Origin: Microvenator marinus
GTDB taxonomy: Bacteria; Myxococcota_A; Bradymonadia; Bradymonadales; Bradymonadaceae
DNA: 64,000 nt
Assembly: GCF_007993755.1 (NCBI RefSeq)
Contig: NZ_CP042467.1
Coordinates: forward strand, 769,501 to 833,500
Reading direction: 5' to 3'
The position numbers and the translations under genes are program-made. Below, one piece after another: positions 27,285 to 36,452 of the stretch. The first letter of the stretch is position 1. Every line of letters starts with the position of its first letter. The notes beneath the pieces were generated by a model. It saw nothing but the letters and a program-made list of their open reading frames with translations. It was not told where the DNA came from and did no database searches.

Positions 27285-28487
27285 TCAGTCCGCTGCTCCA
27301 TCAGTTTGAATTTCACTCAAGAGCTCACGAAAAGCAGCCAACTCCAATGGCCCAGGAGGCTCCTGATACTGAGCCTTCCAGTTCATCACAAAGACTTCCT
27401 CTGGCGTGTAGGAATCGAGTCCTCGCGGGTCGAAGGCCTCCTCTTCCTCAACCTGCACCTCAAGCACTTTGCGCCTGAACGATGCAATTCGCGGAGTTGC
27501 GTCGGGGAACTCGACACTCAAGATGCGCTGAAAAAAGTCTGGGCCAATCCCTTCGCCATCAAGCTCCATATAGAGATAGGGCGGGAGCTCACACTCCCAA
27601 ACCAGATTCTCCACCACGTCTCTCAATTCTTCTGCCGTCCCCTCGATCACCCACAAATCGCGCCATCGTGGGACCTCGACCCGCTTAACCGTTCCGTTCT
27701 CCCAAAGCATCACGTACCTCGGAGAAAACGCCTCGGTAATCGCGGTCGGAACCGGCGTGCCCGAATACCAAACATGCGGCGCAGGCGCATGACACCTGTG
27801 TATATGACCCAGCGCCACATACTCCCACGCCTGCCCAAAAATATCCGCGCTCAGCCCCGAGATCATCATCGCTTGATGCAGAGGTGTTTGGTAATCACCC
27901 TCCTCGCTCGGCTTGTCGCCAACACATGTCAAATGCCCGGTTGCGATCATCCGAGCATCGGGCCACCTCTCGCGCGCGCTGTCCGCGCACGACATGTAAA
28001 TCTCGCGAAAGCGTTGATTGTACTCATCCCGAATCTGCGCGGCATCCTTATCCGTCGTGACAATCCCGAGCTTGGACTCCGAGATATACGGAATCGCGGC
28101 CACAACCAAACTCTCTTCTCCCCGCTCCACATGGATCAAACACTCTTCCAAGTTCTCGGGAAGGTTCCCCACCACATGCACATTGAGATTCTTGAGTAGG
28201 GCCTGCGGAGCATCGAGACGAGACGGTGAATCATGATTACCGGCAACCACCACCACATCCAGGCCCGGGATTGCTGAACTTCGAGCCAAGAACTCGAAGA
28301 ACTGCGCCTGTGCCGCGGCCGATGGCTGCGTGTAGTGAAACACATCTCCCGAAATCACCAGCACATCTACTCGCTCTTCGGTCAATTGACCTAGAAGCCA
28401 GTCCAGAAAGAGTTGGTGCTCCTCGTGCCGAGGCGCCGTGTCAGCGCTTACTCCAAGATGCCAGTCCGATGTGTGCAGTACTCTCAT
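27285..28487 (-). CDS. sbcD: Exonuclease subunit SbcD (Mre11-like nuclease)
   Basis: Metallophosphoesterase nuclease partner of SbcC. The five Mre11 motifs are visible: TSDWHLG, VISGDVFH, VAGNHDSPSR, TGHLTC and LGHIHRCH. The protein is 400 residues from the ATG at 28487, where the domain begins (MRVLHTSDWHLGV); a longer frame to 28565 adds 26 residues without homologous character. The ribosome site is weak. Divergent from the AbgT gene with about 106 bases between. Confidence 0.96.
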   Translation of the reverse strand: MRVLHTSDWHLGVSADTAPRHEEHQLFLDWLLGQLTEERVDVLVISGDVFHYTQPSAAAQAQFFEFLARSSAIPGLDVVVVAGNHDSPSRLDAPQALLKNLNVHVVGNLPENLEECLIHVERGEESLVVAAIPYISESKLGIVTTDKDAAQIRDEYNQRFREIYMSCADSARERWPDARMIATGHLTCVGDKPSEEGDYQTPLHQAMMISGLSADIFGQAWEYVALGHIHRCHAPAPHVWYSGTPVPTAITEAFSPRYVMLWENGTVKRVEVPRWRDLWVIEGTAEELRDVVENLVWECELPPYLYMELDGEGIGPDFFQRILSVEFPDATPRIASFRRKVLEVQVEEEEAFDPRGLDSYTPEEVFVMNWKAQYQEPPGPLELAAFRELLSEIQTDGAAD

Positions 28488-28593
28488 GCAGGGCCGTATA
28501 TCGCATCGTGGAGTTTGTGCACAGCCGCGTTGCGCCGGCTCCAAGTCTCTGTTATCGCTCCCCACACAATTTTTTCAATGTCTAAGGAATCTT

Positions 28594-30165
28594 ATGTCTT
28601 CCAAGGCACCCTCCCAAAACATCGTAGTTCGAGCGCTTGAGCGTCTCGGCGATTTTGGTAATAAACTTCCCGATCCACTTACGCTCTTCGTGATCTTCAC
28701 GGGTCTAGTCGTGCTCGCGTCCATGGTATTCCAAGGGCTGAGCGCGGACATGGTCCAGCGAACCGGCGAAGTCAAAACCATGACTGTCGTCAGCCTCTTG
28801 AGTGCCGAGGGCATCAAGTGGATGTTCCTCAACGTGGTGGACAATTTCGTGGGGTTTGCACCGCTCGGGCCTGTATTGACCGTGATGATCGGCATCGGGA
28901 TCGCCGAGAAGACTGGATTTTTCGCGATGGGCCTTCGGCTTCTCGTGAGCTCTGTGCCAGCCTCTTTGATTACGGCAACCCTCGTGTTTGCGAGTGTCAT
29001 GAGCTCCATGACCGCAGACGCGGGTTATATCGTGCTGACGCCGTTAGGCGCTTTGCTCTTCGCGGGCATGGGAAGGCACCCACTAGCAGGATTGGCTGCC
29101 GCTTACGCCGGCGTTTCGGGCGGCTACAGCGCTAACCTTCTGATCACGGGTCTTGACCCGATGCTTGCAAAACTCACCCAACAAGCAGCGCAAACCATCG
29201 ACCCCTCGTACTCGGTGAATGCCACCTGCAACTACTATTTCATGGTGGTGTCCACGGTGCTAATCACGGTGATCGGAACCGTTATCACCACACGAATTGT
29301 CGAGCCCATGCTTGGCGAGTGGGAGCGCCCGAAGTCGCTGGACATGAACACCGATGAACCTGACGACGAACACAAAAGAGCGTTCAAGCTCGCGTCTGGG
29401 GTCGCCCTTTTGGTCGCCGGTGCACTCTCCCTGCTCGCGCTCATTCCCTCTTCGCCGCTTCGCCAGCCCGTTGCAGAAGGCATGCCCGCAATCGAAGCTT
29501 ATGCGCCCTTCTTCGACTCCATCGAGATCCTCATCACAATCCTCTTCATTTTCCCTGCGATTGTGTACGGCTACCTGACTCGCCAGATTCGCAACGACAA
29601 AGACGTCGCCGCAATGGCCGGCGAAGCCATGGGAACCATGGGCGCCTATATCGTGCTCGCGTTCGTGGCTGGGCAGTTCGTTGCTTATTTCAACTGGACC
29701 AACCTCGGCTCCGTGACCGCTGTCAAAGGCGCTGAATTTTTGCGCGATATTGGCCTCACCGGCCTCCCGCTACTACTCGGCTTTCTGGTGGTCTCCTCCC
29801 TTATGAACATGTTGGTGGGCAGCGCTTCAGCCAAATGGGCCTTCATGGCACCGATTTTCATCCCCATGTTGATGCAAGCTGGAATGGCTGGCAATGGCTC
29901 AGGTTTTAGCCCCGAGCTCGTTCAGGCCACCTACCGCGTAGGTGACTCAGTGACCAATATCATCACGCCCCTGATGCCCTACCTCCCAATCATCATCGTC
30001 TTTGCCCAGAGATACGATCCCAAGGCGGGTATGGGCACCATACTTGCAGCCATGGTCCCCTACTCGATCGCGCTCGGAATCGGTTGGACCATCATGATCT
30101 TCATTTGGTACACGCTTGGCCTCCCACTTGGACCTGGCGCACCGATCTTCTACCCGGCGCCTTAA
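28594..30165 (+). CDS. AbgT-family transporter
   Basis: Inner-membrane transporter of 523 residues with about a dozen hydrophobic helices. AbgT-family traits include LGDFGNKLPDPLTLF at the N-terminus, SSMTADAGYIVLTPLGALLF, GVSGGYSANLLITGLDP and the C-terminal YRVGDSVTNIITPLMPYLP. Characterised members import p-aminobenzoyl-glutamate (E. coli AbgT) or export sulfonamide-like antimetabolites (MtrF, YdaH). The ATG at 28594 follows AAGGA. No abgA/abgB hydrolase genes are nearby, so which activity applies cannot be told. Its end is 11 bases from the convergent nucleotidyltransferase stop. Confidence 0.95.
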   Translation: MSSKAPSQNIVVRALERLGDFGNKLPDPLTLFVIFTGLVVLASMVFQGLSADMVQRTGEVKTMTVVSLLSAEGIKWMFLNVVDNFVGFAPLGPVLTVMIGIGIAEKTGFFAMGLRLLVSSVPASLITATLVFASVMSSMTADAGYIVLTPLGALLFAGMGRHPLAGLAAAYAGVSGGYSANLLITGLDPMLAKLTQQAAQTIDPSYSVNATCNYYFMVVSTVLITVIGTVITTRIVEPMLGEWERPKSLDMNTDEPDDEHKRAFKLASGVALLVAGALSLLALIPSSPLRQPVAEGMPAIEAYAPFFDSIEILITILFIFPAIVYGYLTRQIRNDKDVAAMAGEAMGTMGAYIVLAFVAGQFVAYFNWTNLGSVTAVKGAEFLRDIGLTGLPLLLGFLVVSSLMNMLVGSASAKWAFMAPIFIPMLMQAGMAGNGSGFSPELVQATYRVGDSVTNIITPLMPYLPIIIVFAQRYDPKAGMGTILAAMVPYSIALGIGWTIMIFIWYTLGLPLGPGAPIFYPAP

Positions 30166-30176
30166 GGCCTTCTGCC

Positions 30177-31190
30177 CTAAGAAGGAATCGAAACCACCTT
30201 TCCAGCAACGGCAAGGCAGTCTTCCCATTCGCCTTCAATCCGGCCCATTCCGTAGAGAATCGCGTTCTTGACCTTTGCGCCGGACGCAACCTCTACACCA
30301 TCCATGACAACGTAAGGGCCAACAAACGCTTTGGCCTCGGTTTTGACGTTCATGCCGAAAAAGAGAGGACCACTCACTTTGGACTCACCAGAGATATCCT
30401 CCTGGCGCAAGATATGGAGCTTATCTCCAATCGCCTCACCGAGAGGCGCCAATCCAAAGACTTCGGGGGCGTCCAAAACCGCTTTAGTGGCGTCGAAGAT
30501 CAGCCTTGGATTGTCGAGAGCAGCCCAAAAACCGCCTTCGGCCACCGAGAATCCAATGGCCTCATCGGCCTGAACCATCGGCCCATAGAGCTCATCCACC
30601 ACATCACTCGGCTCAAGCTCCAGACGGCTGATCGCACGATGGCTCAGAATATGAACCCCCGTGAACTCGTACTCCGTCAATCCAGATGCGCCCGGACGCC
30701 GATAGTCCCGAATCCCCGCAATGCCCTTACCCTGCCCAACAAATACTCGCCCCGGTTGACCTTCGGTCTTCGCGCGGATGACCAGTGTCACGTCGGCGCC
30801 AGATGCATGATGCGCCTCGATATGAGGGGCGAGTTCGATATCGCTCACCGAATCCCCATTCAACACCGCAAGCGTCCCCTCTGGCTCACCGAGCGCCTCC
30901 CAAATCCCTCGGATACCTCCGCCGGTTCCCAAGATTTCCCACTCTCGCGAGTAAACCGGCTTAACGCCCAGTACCAGAGCCAGTTTGTCCACCACGGGTG
31001 GAACTAGATCCGCCAGATGATGAAGATTCAGACCGACCCTCTCGATGCCCGCACTTCGAAGGTTCTGAAGTGGGTACGCCACGATGGGTGTGTTCAGAAA
31101 TGGCACTAAGGGCTTGGGCACAACCTCCGTAATGGGTTTGAGACGCGTTCCAAAACCTGCGCAAAGGATCCCGCCAAAGACTTCAGGCAT
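30177..31190 (-). CDS. Sugar-1-phosphate nucleotidyltransferase (MurU/GMP-type) with left-handed beta-helix tail
   Basis: About 337 residues. The N-terminal Rossmann-like domain carries GILCAGFGTRLKPITEVVPKPLVPFLN, the nucleotide-binding signature with catalytic Arg and Lys, and later LAVLNGDSVSD and EYEFTGVHIL. The C-terminal 80 residues have hexapeptide-like strands (SKVSGPLFFGMNVKTEAKAF, GPYVVMDGVEVASGAKV). Such enzymes make NDP-sugars (GDP-mannose, dTDP-glucose or UDP-MurNAc); the substrate is not decidable. The ATG at 31190 has GGAGG. An intrinsic terminator separates it from the upstream PspA-like gene, so it probably has its own promoter or relies on read-through. Confidence 0.9.
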   Translation of the reverse strand: MPEVFGGILCAGFGTRLKPITEVVPKPLVPFLNTPIVAYPLQNLRSAGIERVGLNLHHLADLVPPVVDKLALVLGVKPVYSREWEILGTGGGIRGIWEALGEPEGTLAVLNGDSVSDIELAPHIEAHHASGADVTLVIRAKTEGQPGRVFVGQGKGIAGIRDYRRPGASGLTEYEFTGVHILSHRAISRLELEPSDVVDELYGPMVQADEAIGFSVAEGGFWAALDNPRLIFDATKAVLDAPEVFGLAPLGEAIGDKLHILRQEDISGESKVSGPLFFGMNVKTEAKAFVGPYVVMDGVEVASGAKVKNAILYGMGRIEGEWEDCLAVAGKVVSIPS

Positions 31191-31208
31191 CTTTTCCTCC
31201 GAATTCAC

Positions 31209-31238
31209 AAAAAAAGAGCCCCCGAATCTCGGAGGCTC
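31209..31238 (-). terminator. Rho-independent terminator after PspA-like copy 2
   Basis: On the minus strand GAGCCTCCGAG-att-CGGGGGCTC forms a strong GC-rich hairpin immediately followed by seven T. It lies 25 bases after the PspA-like stop and just before the ribosome site of the nucleotidyltransferase gene. Confidence 0.9.
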
Positions 31239-31262
31239 ATTCCAGAACAAGAGCCGCTAGGG

Positions 31263-32030
31263 CTAGAAATCTTCAGTGTCCCAGGTGCCACGACCCGCAG
31301 GAACCGACTGCTTCTTCTCTTGCTTCTCTTCAAACTCAAACTTCTGCTCGGCTTGTTGGCCCATGCCCATCTTGGCCTTCAAGGCCATCAGAGCTTCGTC
31401 GGCACCATGATCCACTTCGAGGTCCTCAAACTTCGACGCGAGATTATCGCCGGACATGCCCTCTGCAAGCTCAGCAGACGCCTCAGCTTCTGCTTCCATT
31501 TGCTCGATCTTCTGCGACATGCGGTCGAAGGTATCGAAGGCCGACGTGTCATTCAGACCAGACATCGTCTCTTGAATGGTCTTCTGAGCTTCGGCGCGCT
31601 TCTGACGAGCGATGAGGAGGTTCTTACGACGCTTCGCCTCCTCGATCTTATTGTTGAGTTGACGCAACGAGTCGCGAAGCTTGTCTGAAGCAGCCTTCTG
31701 CGCCTCCCAGTGAGCCTGAAACTCGGATGCCAGCTTGTCGTGTTCGGTCTTGCGTTGAAGAGCCTCACGCGCGAGGTCATCTCGGCCAGCGCGAACCGCC
31801 ATCATCGCCTTCTTCTCCCACTCCCTCGCCATGTGCAATTCGTTATCAAGCTGCTTCTTGAGCCGCTTTTCATCTGCAATTGCGACCGCAACCTGCTTCT
31901 TGGCTTCGATCAATTGCTCCTTCATATCGAGGATCAGCTGGTTAAGGATTTTCTCAGGATCCTCTGCCTTGCTGACCAGATCGTTGATATTTGCTTTAAG
32001 GAGCGTGCCGATACGATTGAAAAGACCCAT
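31263..32030 (-). CDS. PspA/IM30-family coiled-coil protein (copy 2)
   Basis: A 255-residue protein closer to classical PspA than copy 1: MGLFNRIGTLLKANINDLVSKAEDPEKILNQLI matches the family start, then WEKKAMMAVRAGRDDLAREAL and a long coiled coil. The C-terminus is variable (Gln/Glu/Lys-rich, ending VPAGRGTWDTEDF). Predicted to bind the inner face of the membrane under stress. It follows a YbjN-domain gene by 69 bases and ends at a strong terminator. Two divergent PspA proteins in one segment suggest separate roles. Confidence 0.94.
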   Translation of the reverse strand: MGLFNRIGTLLKANINDLVSKAEDPEKILNQLILDMKEQLIEAKKQVAVAIADEKRLKKQLDNELHMAREWEKKAMMAVRAGRDDLAREALQRKTEHDKLASEFQAHWEAQKAASDKLRDSLRQLNNKIEEAKRRKNLLIARQKRAEAQKTIQETMSGLNDTSAFDTFDRMSQKIEQMEAEAEASAELAEGMSGDNLASKFEDLEVDHGADEALMALKAKMGMGQQAEQKFEFEEKQEKKQSVPAGRGTWDTEDF

Positions 32031-32099
32031 CTCGTGTCTCCGCTTTGTCCATTAGTGGACTTAAGTTCTAATTGCTTTTCCGATGTTCAACAAATTGCG

Positions 32100-32495
32100 T
32101 CAGTTACCGCTTGGGTTAAACCCACTCAAATCCGAATAATGTTCCCGAACCGCAAACGCGATGGCGTCTATTGAAGCTTGAAACTCATTATAGTCGAGAT
32201 TCTCGCTCTGAAGCGAGTCAACGATGACCACCGAATCATCCTCAAGCGCGTACGCGCCTGCCACCATTGCTGACGCATTTAGATGGAGCAGATGTCGGAA
32301 AAGTTCTTCACGCTGGTCGCCTTCGGGCACATCCATAAGCTTCACGCGGAACGTAATCACAGGCGGAGTGTGGACCACCACGATATTATCTACTGCGTCA
32401 CTTTCGTCATGGATGATCCAAAATCCGTCCTTGACGCGCTCAAACGGTAATTGCGTTTCGATCAGATAAGCTTCGATCTGGTCATTCGTCGTCAT
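32100..32495 (-). CDS. YbjN-domain / secretion-chaperone-like protein
   Basis: A 131-residue acidic protein with the alpha/beta layout of YbjN and type III chaperone-like (CesT/Tir) folds: helix IEAYLIETQLPFERV, strands WIIHDE, NIVVVHTPPVITFRVKL, helix REELFRHLLHLNASAMVAGAYAL and a strand VVIVDSLQSENLDYNEF. No catalytic residues are apparent; family members act as regulators or binding partners. ATG at 32495. Upstream of the PspA-like gene, with which it probably forms an operon linked to envelope stress (inference). Confidence 0.8.
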   Translation of the reverse strand: MTTNDQIEAYLIETQLPFERVKDGFWIIHDESDAVDNIVVVHTPPVITFRVKLMDVPEGDQREELFRHLLHLNASAMVAGAYALEDDSVVIVDSLQSENLDYNEFQASIDAIAFAVREHYSDLSGFNPSGN

Positions 32496-32668
32496 GCATA
32501 CTCCCTTTGCCCGGACAATTCGGTCGATTAAGGTTGAAACCCGGGAATCTTAGGGGTCACCTTCTCGCTGTGTCAAGCGAAGCTCAACTGAGATTCTAAC
32601 GTTGGCAGCACCTGTACTTTGGCGTAAGGTCTTTCGACTAGTCCCGGTCTGAATCTTCTGGAGCTCGA

Positions 32669-33958
32669 ATGGAGCCAAGCAAGCTCTCTCAATTGATGTC
32701 GGCTATCAACGATGCCGTCGATCAAGATGACCACGAGGTCGCCCTTCGTATCATTCTCGCCAACTTTTCGCGCTTTGACGATAACGTCCCATTGCGCGAA
32801 CGCGTTGCCCTCATACTTGCGCAACAAGGCAGAAAGCGAGAGGCAGTCGACATCTATCAGGCTGTTGCCCGGCATTTCGCAAACGCCGGTCATCCCATGC
32901 GAGCCATCGCGGCCGCCCGGCAGATGCTCGCCCTGAATCCAGACACGCCAGTCGTGCTCGACCATATCGCGACCCTCTACAATATTCGAAGCCCGTTCAT
33001 ATCGTCGGAAGTCACGAGAGTGCCGCTTCCGGAACCTCGCGAATCACTCGACCTTCAAGGTCGATCATGTGATGTGCCTGACGATGAACTCTTGGACCGA
33101 GCTTCCGAACTTGCGAGTACGCGTACTGGACTTCTTTCACAGCCCGGTGGCCTTCCGTCGGTTCCGCTTCTGAGTTTGTTGCCGCAAGAGGCCCTCAGGC
33201 GAGTCCTCGACCTTATCGAATATAATGTCTACGACCGGACGCAACGCATCGTTGAGAAAGACAAACGAAGCGTGGACCTCGTTTGGACGGTCTCAGACGA
33301 GCTCATCGTGAAGGCCGAGACCGGGATTTTCTATCTCCAACCCAACGATCTTATCGGACTCGCTTGCCAGGGAAGCTCTGGACGGCCTTCTGAAGTGGAC
33401 GTTTTTGCTCAAACGGGCTCAGAGATTCTGAGACTGACCGAGGCAGCGATTCAAACGCTGAGCGTTCAATTTGGAGATTTCCAGAACCGAATTGCAACGC
33501 TTCGCCGGCACGCCATGACAGAACATATCCTGGCGCGCCACCCCATGTTTAATGGGCTCTCCGATGAGACCCGTGCTGGGATCATGGACTCGTTCACCGG
33601 ACTGCGACTCAAGAAAGGCGATTCGCTCATCATTCAAGGTGTCCCTAGCCCTGGCCTCTTCATCGTGCTCGACGGCAAGGTCGATGTCGTCCGCAAAGAC
33701 GACGAATGGGAAATCACCATCGCTACACTCAAGAGCGGTGAGATTTTCGGCGAGATCGGACTTGTGGCCGACACACCTGCTGTGGCTGGGTGTGTGGTGT
33801 CGGAGTCAGGTCACGTCATCCATCTTCCGCGAGCCGATTTCGAGGCCCTGAGCCTCAAGCACCCCTCCATGGCGCAATACACCTCAAACATTGCTGCCGA
33901 ACGCTTACACGACAATTCGCACTCGTTGAACGCGTCCGACCTCTCAGAAGTCGACTGA
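32669..33958 (+). CDS. TPR and cyclic-nucleotide-binding-domain protein
   Basis: A 429-residue cytoplasmic protein. Residues 1-100 look like TPR helices (RVALILAQQGRKREAVDIYQAVARHFANAG). Residues about 170-270 may be a degenerate first cNMP-binding fold. Residues about 290-410 form a clear cNMP-binding fold (HPMFNGLSDETRAGIMDSF, GDSLIIQGVPSPGLFIVLDGKV, LKSGEIFGEIGLVADTPAVAG). In CRP-like pockets the phosphate cassette ends in an Arg (RxA); here that position reads A in TPAVAG, so classic cAMP or cGMP binding is doubtful. No DNA-binding helix-turn-helix follows. ATG with GGAG upstream; divergent from the YbjN gene. Role unknown, perhaps scaffolding. Confidence 0.86.
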   Translation: MEPSKLSQLMSAINDAVDQDDHEVALRIILANFSRFDDNVPLRERVALILAQQGRKREAVDIYQAVARHFANAGHPMRAIAAARQMLALNPDTPVVLDHIATLYNIRSPFISSEVTRVPLPEPRESLDLQGRSCDVPDDELLDRASELASTRTGLLSQPGGLPSVPLLSLLPQEALRRVLDLIEYNVYDRTQRIVEKDKRSVDLVWTVSDELIVKAETGIFYLQPNDLIGLACQGSSGRPSEVDVFAQTGSEILRLTEAAIQTLSVQFGDFQNRIATLRRHAMTEHILARHPMFNGLSDETRAGIMDSFTGLRLKKGDSLIIQGVPSPGLFIVLDGKVDVVRKDDEWEITIATLKSGEIFGEIGLVADTPAVAGCVVSESGHVIHLPRADFEALSLKHPSMAQYTSNIAAERLHDNSHSLNASDLSEVD

Positions 33959-34057
33959 AATCAAAAAAATTTGGTTCCGGGGAATGCAACGTGCCTCAAG
34001 ATTCGTTACACTTGATGTAAAGAGGCGATTTACGCCGACTCTCGCAAAGAGGACAAC

Positions 34058-35926
34058 ATGACGAAAATCCAACGCACACTAGGGCTCAGCCTGGGAATCG
34101 GAACACTCCTCCTCGCGTCGCACGCTCACGCGGTGACTCCGGTGGACCGCTTTCAAGAGTGTATCGGCACAAGCCAGACCACCACAGATAACGCCATTCC
34201 TCATAACCCAGCCCACGCCACTTTCGGAGTTCAGATCTCCGATACGGAACCTCGTTGGGATGAAGTCATTCTAGATTTCGACGACGATGTCTCGCACGAA
34301 GAAGCCGTGGCTTTTGCAAAGTCGTGGGGTCTAGATGCGGACCTTAACAGCCCCACTTCTGACGCCCCGAACATCTACGTGGCTAAAGTCGAGGAAGGCG
34401 CGGTTCCGTTTATTCGAGACTGCCTGAGTTCAAACTCAATCCTTGAAGGGGTGGAAGAAAATATCGAGTATCAGACCTTTGGAGCCCCAAACGATCCCCT
34501 TTATCAGTTCCAGTGGAACTTTAAGCAGGTGAATGCTGAGAGCGCATGGAAGATGGCGACGGGCAAAGGTGTCGTCGTGGCCGTGATCGATACAGGTGTT
34601 GCCGCCGAAGACGATAAGGCCAAGAACATTATTGCGGCAAAAGACCTCGCGGATACAGCTTTCGTCAAAGGCTACGACTTCGTCGACAAAGACGATTTTG
34701 CTTGGGACGGACACGGACACGGAACACACGTGGCCGGTACCATCGCCCAAAGCACCAACAACAAGTACGGGGTCGCAGGGCTCGCGTACAACTCCAAGAT
34801 CATGCCGCTCCGCGTGCTAAACAGTCGTGGATTCGGTCAAGTCGCAGACATCGCTGACTCGATTCGATTCGCAGCAGATAACGGCGCCAAAGTCATCAAC
34901 ATGAGCCTTGGCGGACCACTTCCGAGCCTCGTAATGAAAGCGTCGATCGAACACGCCCACAAGAAGGGTGTGACCATCATCGCTGCCGCTGGAAACGCCG
35001 GGAAACGCTCACCTAGCTACCCTGCTGCCTACGATAAGGTCGTAGCCGTCGCGGCCACGCAATTCGACCAGCACACTACCTTCTACTCTCAATGGGGTCC
35101 TTATGTGGACGTCGCTGCGCCAGGTGGAAATACTCGCATCGACCAGAACAAAGACGGGCGCCCAGATGGCGTGATGCAAGAGACGCTCAAAGACGGAAAC
35201 ACAGCCGTCCATGACTTTGCCCTCTACATGGGAACGTCGATGGCATCACCACACGTAGCCGCGATCGCGGCGCTGATCATCGAACAAGGCGTGACGCACC
35301 CCGACAAAGTCGAAAAAATCCTGAAGCAGAGTGCGGATGAGTCTCAAAAGAAGCGCTACTCCAACCCAAAAGAGTTTGAAGAGCGCTACGGCGCAGGCAT
35401 CGTGCAAGCTGATGCGGCGGTCAAAGCAGCCGTCACCGAACAAGGTTCGACCCGTTTTGGTGCTGGCCTATTGCTCGCCCTCTTGGCCTTCGCAGGAGTG
35501 CGACGAAAGGACATGCTTGGAATCGCCCCGAAAGCGAGCCCACTCTTCTTCACAGGACTTGTCGCAGCTTCAAGTGGACTCTTCTTCTTGCCTTTGATCG
35601 CTGGAGACCTCTCATGGACCGCATGGTTCTCAAGACCGCTTGCGGAGCTCGACATGATGCTCCTCGGCGTTGGGTTCCACCAGACCCCGATTTTTGCGAG
35701 TGCGTTGCTTCCTCTCGGCGCAGCAGCGTTCCTTAATGGCTCGAAGACACTTCGCGCGCTGAGTGCTGGCTTGGCCATCGGTATGGCGGGATTCCTGCTC
35801 GCCGAGTCGTTCATTCTGACTTCCGATGTACTTTGGATTCCTGGCGCGGGCATGCTTGACAGAGTTTGGCTTGCAGCCAACGGCCTCTTCGCCTTTGCAA
35901 TCGGTTACCTGACGCTCAAGCGCTAA
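34058..35926 (+). CDS. S8 subtilisin-like protease with C-terminal polytopic membrane tail
   Basis: A 622-residue secreted serine protease. A signal peptide (to about residue 25) and a prodomain-like segment (residues about 50-140) precede the peptidase, with catalytic D178 in AVIDTGV, H224 in HGHGTHVAGT and S394 in GTSMASPHVA. Unusually, residues about 465-622 contain four to five hydrophobic helices separated by short loops (GAGLLLALLAFAGVRRKD; SPLFFTGLVAASSGLFFLPL; IFASALLPLGAAAFL; AIGMAGFLLAESFI; AANGLFAFAIGYL), so the protease appears anchored by a polytopic domain. GAGG precedes the ATG. Possible function: envelope protein processing or predation; unproven. Confidence 0.94.
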   Translation: MTKIQRTLGLSLGIGTLLLASHAHAVTPVDRFQECIGTSQTTTDNAIPHNPAHATFGVQISDTEPRWDEVILDFDDDVSHEEAVAFAKSWGLDADLNSPTSDAPNIYVAKVEEGAVPFIRDCLSSNSILEGVEENIEYQTFGAPNDPLYQFQWNFKQVNAESAWKMATGKGVVVAVIDTGVAAEDDKAKNIIAAKDLADTAFVKGYDFVDKDDFAWDGHGHGTHVAGTIAQSTNNKYGVAGLAYNSKIMPLRVLNSRGFGQVADIADSIRFAADNGAKVINMSLGGPLPSLVMKASIEHAHKKGVTIIAAAGNAGKRSPSYPAAYDKVVAVAATQFDQHTTFYSQWGPYVDVAAPGGNTRIDQNKDGRPDGVMQETLKDGNTAVHDFALYMGTSMASPHVAAIAALIIEQGVTHPDKVEKILKQSADESQKKRYSNPKEFEERYGAGIVQADAAVKAAVTEQGSTRFGAGLLLALLAFAGVRRKDMLGIAPKASPLFFTGLVAASSGLFFLPLIAGDLSWTAWFSRPLAELDMMLLGVGFHQTPIFASALLPLGAAAFLNGSKTLRALSAGLAIGMAGFLLAESFILTSDVLWIPGAGMLDRVWLAANGLFAFAIGYLTLKR

Positions 35927-36003
35927 AAAATTGTCCTAGTCCCAGCGCGTGATATTGCTTTTATGTCGGGCAACGGTGCCCCAAGTCGACACGGAGGTCG
36001 GAC

Positions 36004-36342
36004 ATGAGCGAAGTCAGAAAGCAAGAACGTATCAATTGCGACATCATCTTCAATAAGGTGGAAAGCGGCATGATGACTATCTGCCGAGCAACTAACATCT
36101 CACTCGGTGGGATGCGGGTTGAGCGCCTTCTTGAACCCTTTGATGCCAAAGACGAAAAAGTGAGACTCGAGATAGAGCTCCCCGGAGATAGCGAGCCATT
36201 GCTCATCGGCGCTAAGAAGACCTACGATGCCCAAGGGCATTTCGGTCTCAAGTTCACCGAGATCTCACACCGCCACTTCGTTCGACTCCGAGATTGGGTC
36301 CACGGACAAAACGCACCGATTCACCTTCCAGCCTTTAGATAA
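36004..36342 (+). CDS. PilZ-domain c-di-GMP-binding protein
   Basis: Single-domain PilZ protein of 112 residues. The N-terminal Arg-rich switch (VRKQERINCDI, fitting RxxxR) and the NISLGGMRV motif (D/NxSxxG) are the c-di-GMP contacts of the family. The rest is the expected beta barrel (VRLEIELPG, KTYDAQGHFGLKFTEI) ending in a short helix. GGAGG precedes the ATG. It lies between the subtilase and a hairpin terminator, and may report c-di-GMP to a motility or secretion partner; the partner is unknown. Confidence 0.92.
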   Translation: MSEVRKQERINCDIIFNKVESGMMTICRATNISLGGMRVERLLEPFDAKDEKVRLEIELPGDSEPLLIGAKKTYDAQGHFGLKFTEISHRHFVRLRDWVHGQNAPIHLPAFR

Positions 36343-36370
36343 GTTTTCCGACTGGCCTCGGAATATGAGG

Positions 36371-36401
36371 GCGGTACATCCCAATGGGATGTGCCGCTTT
36401 T
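36371..36401 (+). terminator. Rho-independent terminator after PilZ gene
   Basis: GCGGTACATCCC-aat-GGGATGTGCCGC forms a 12-bp stem with one G-T pair, followed by TTTT and further T-rich sequence. It lies 28 bases past the PilZ stop and 50 bases before the next start. Confidence 0.9.
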
Positions 36402-36452
36402 CAGTTTCTTGTCGAAGAGATACACTCGCCCGAATTCTGATAGGGAGACCCA

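Noticed and set aside
27219-28199. 326-codon plus-strand open frame over sbcD/sbcC
   Set aside because: Lies opposite SbcD with all motifs intact; product shows no recognisable domain and is rich in Arg, His and Leu as shadows usually are.
33990-34028. Nested inverted repeats (GCCTC...GAGGC around TTACA/TGTAA) before the subtilase gene
   Set aside because: Short, imperfectly stacked arms; could be chance in the leader region and no riboswitch class fits.
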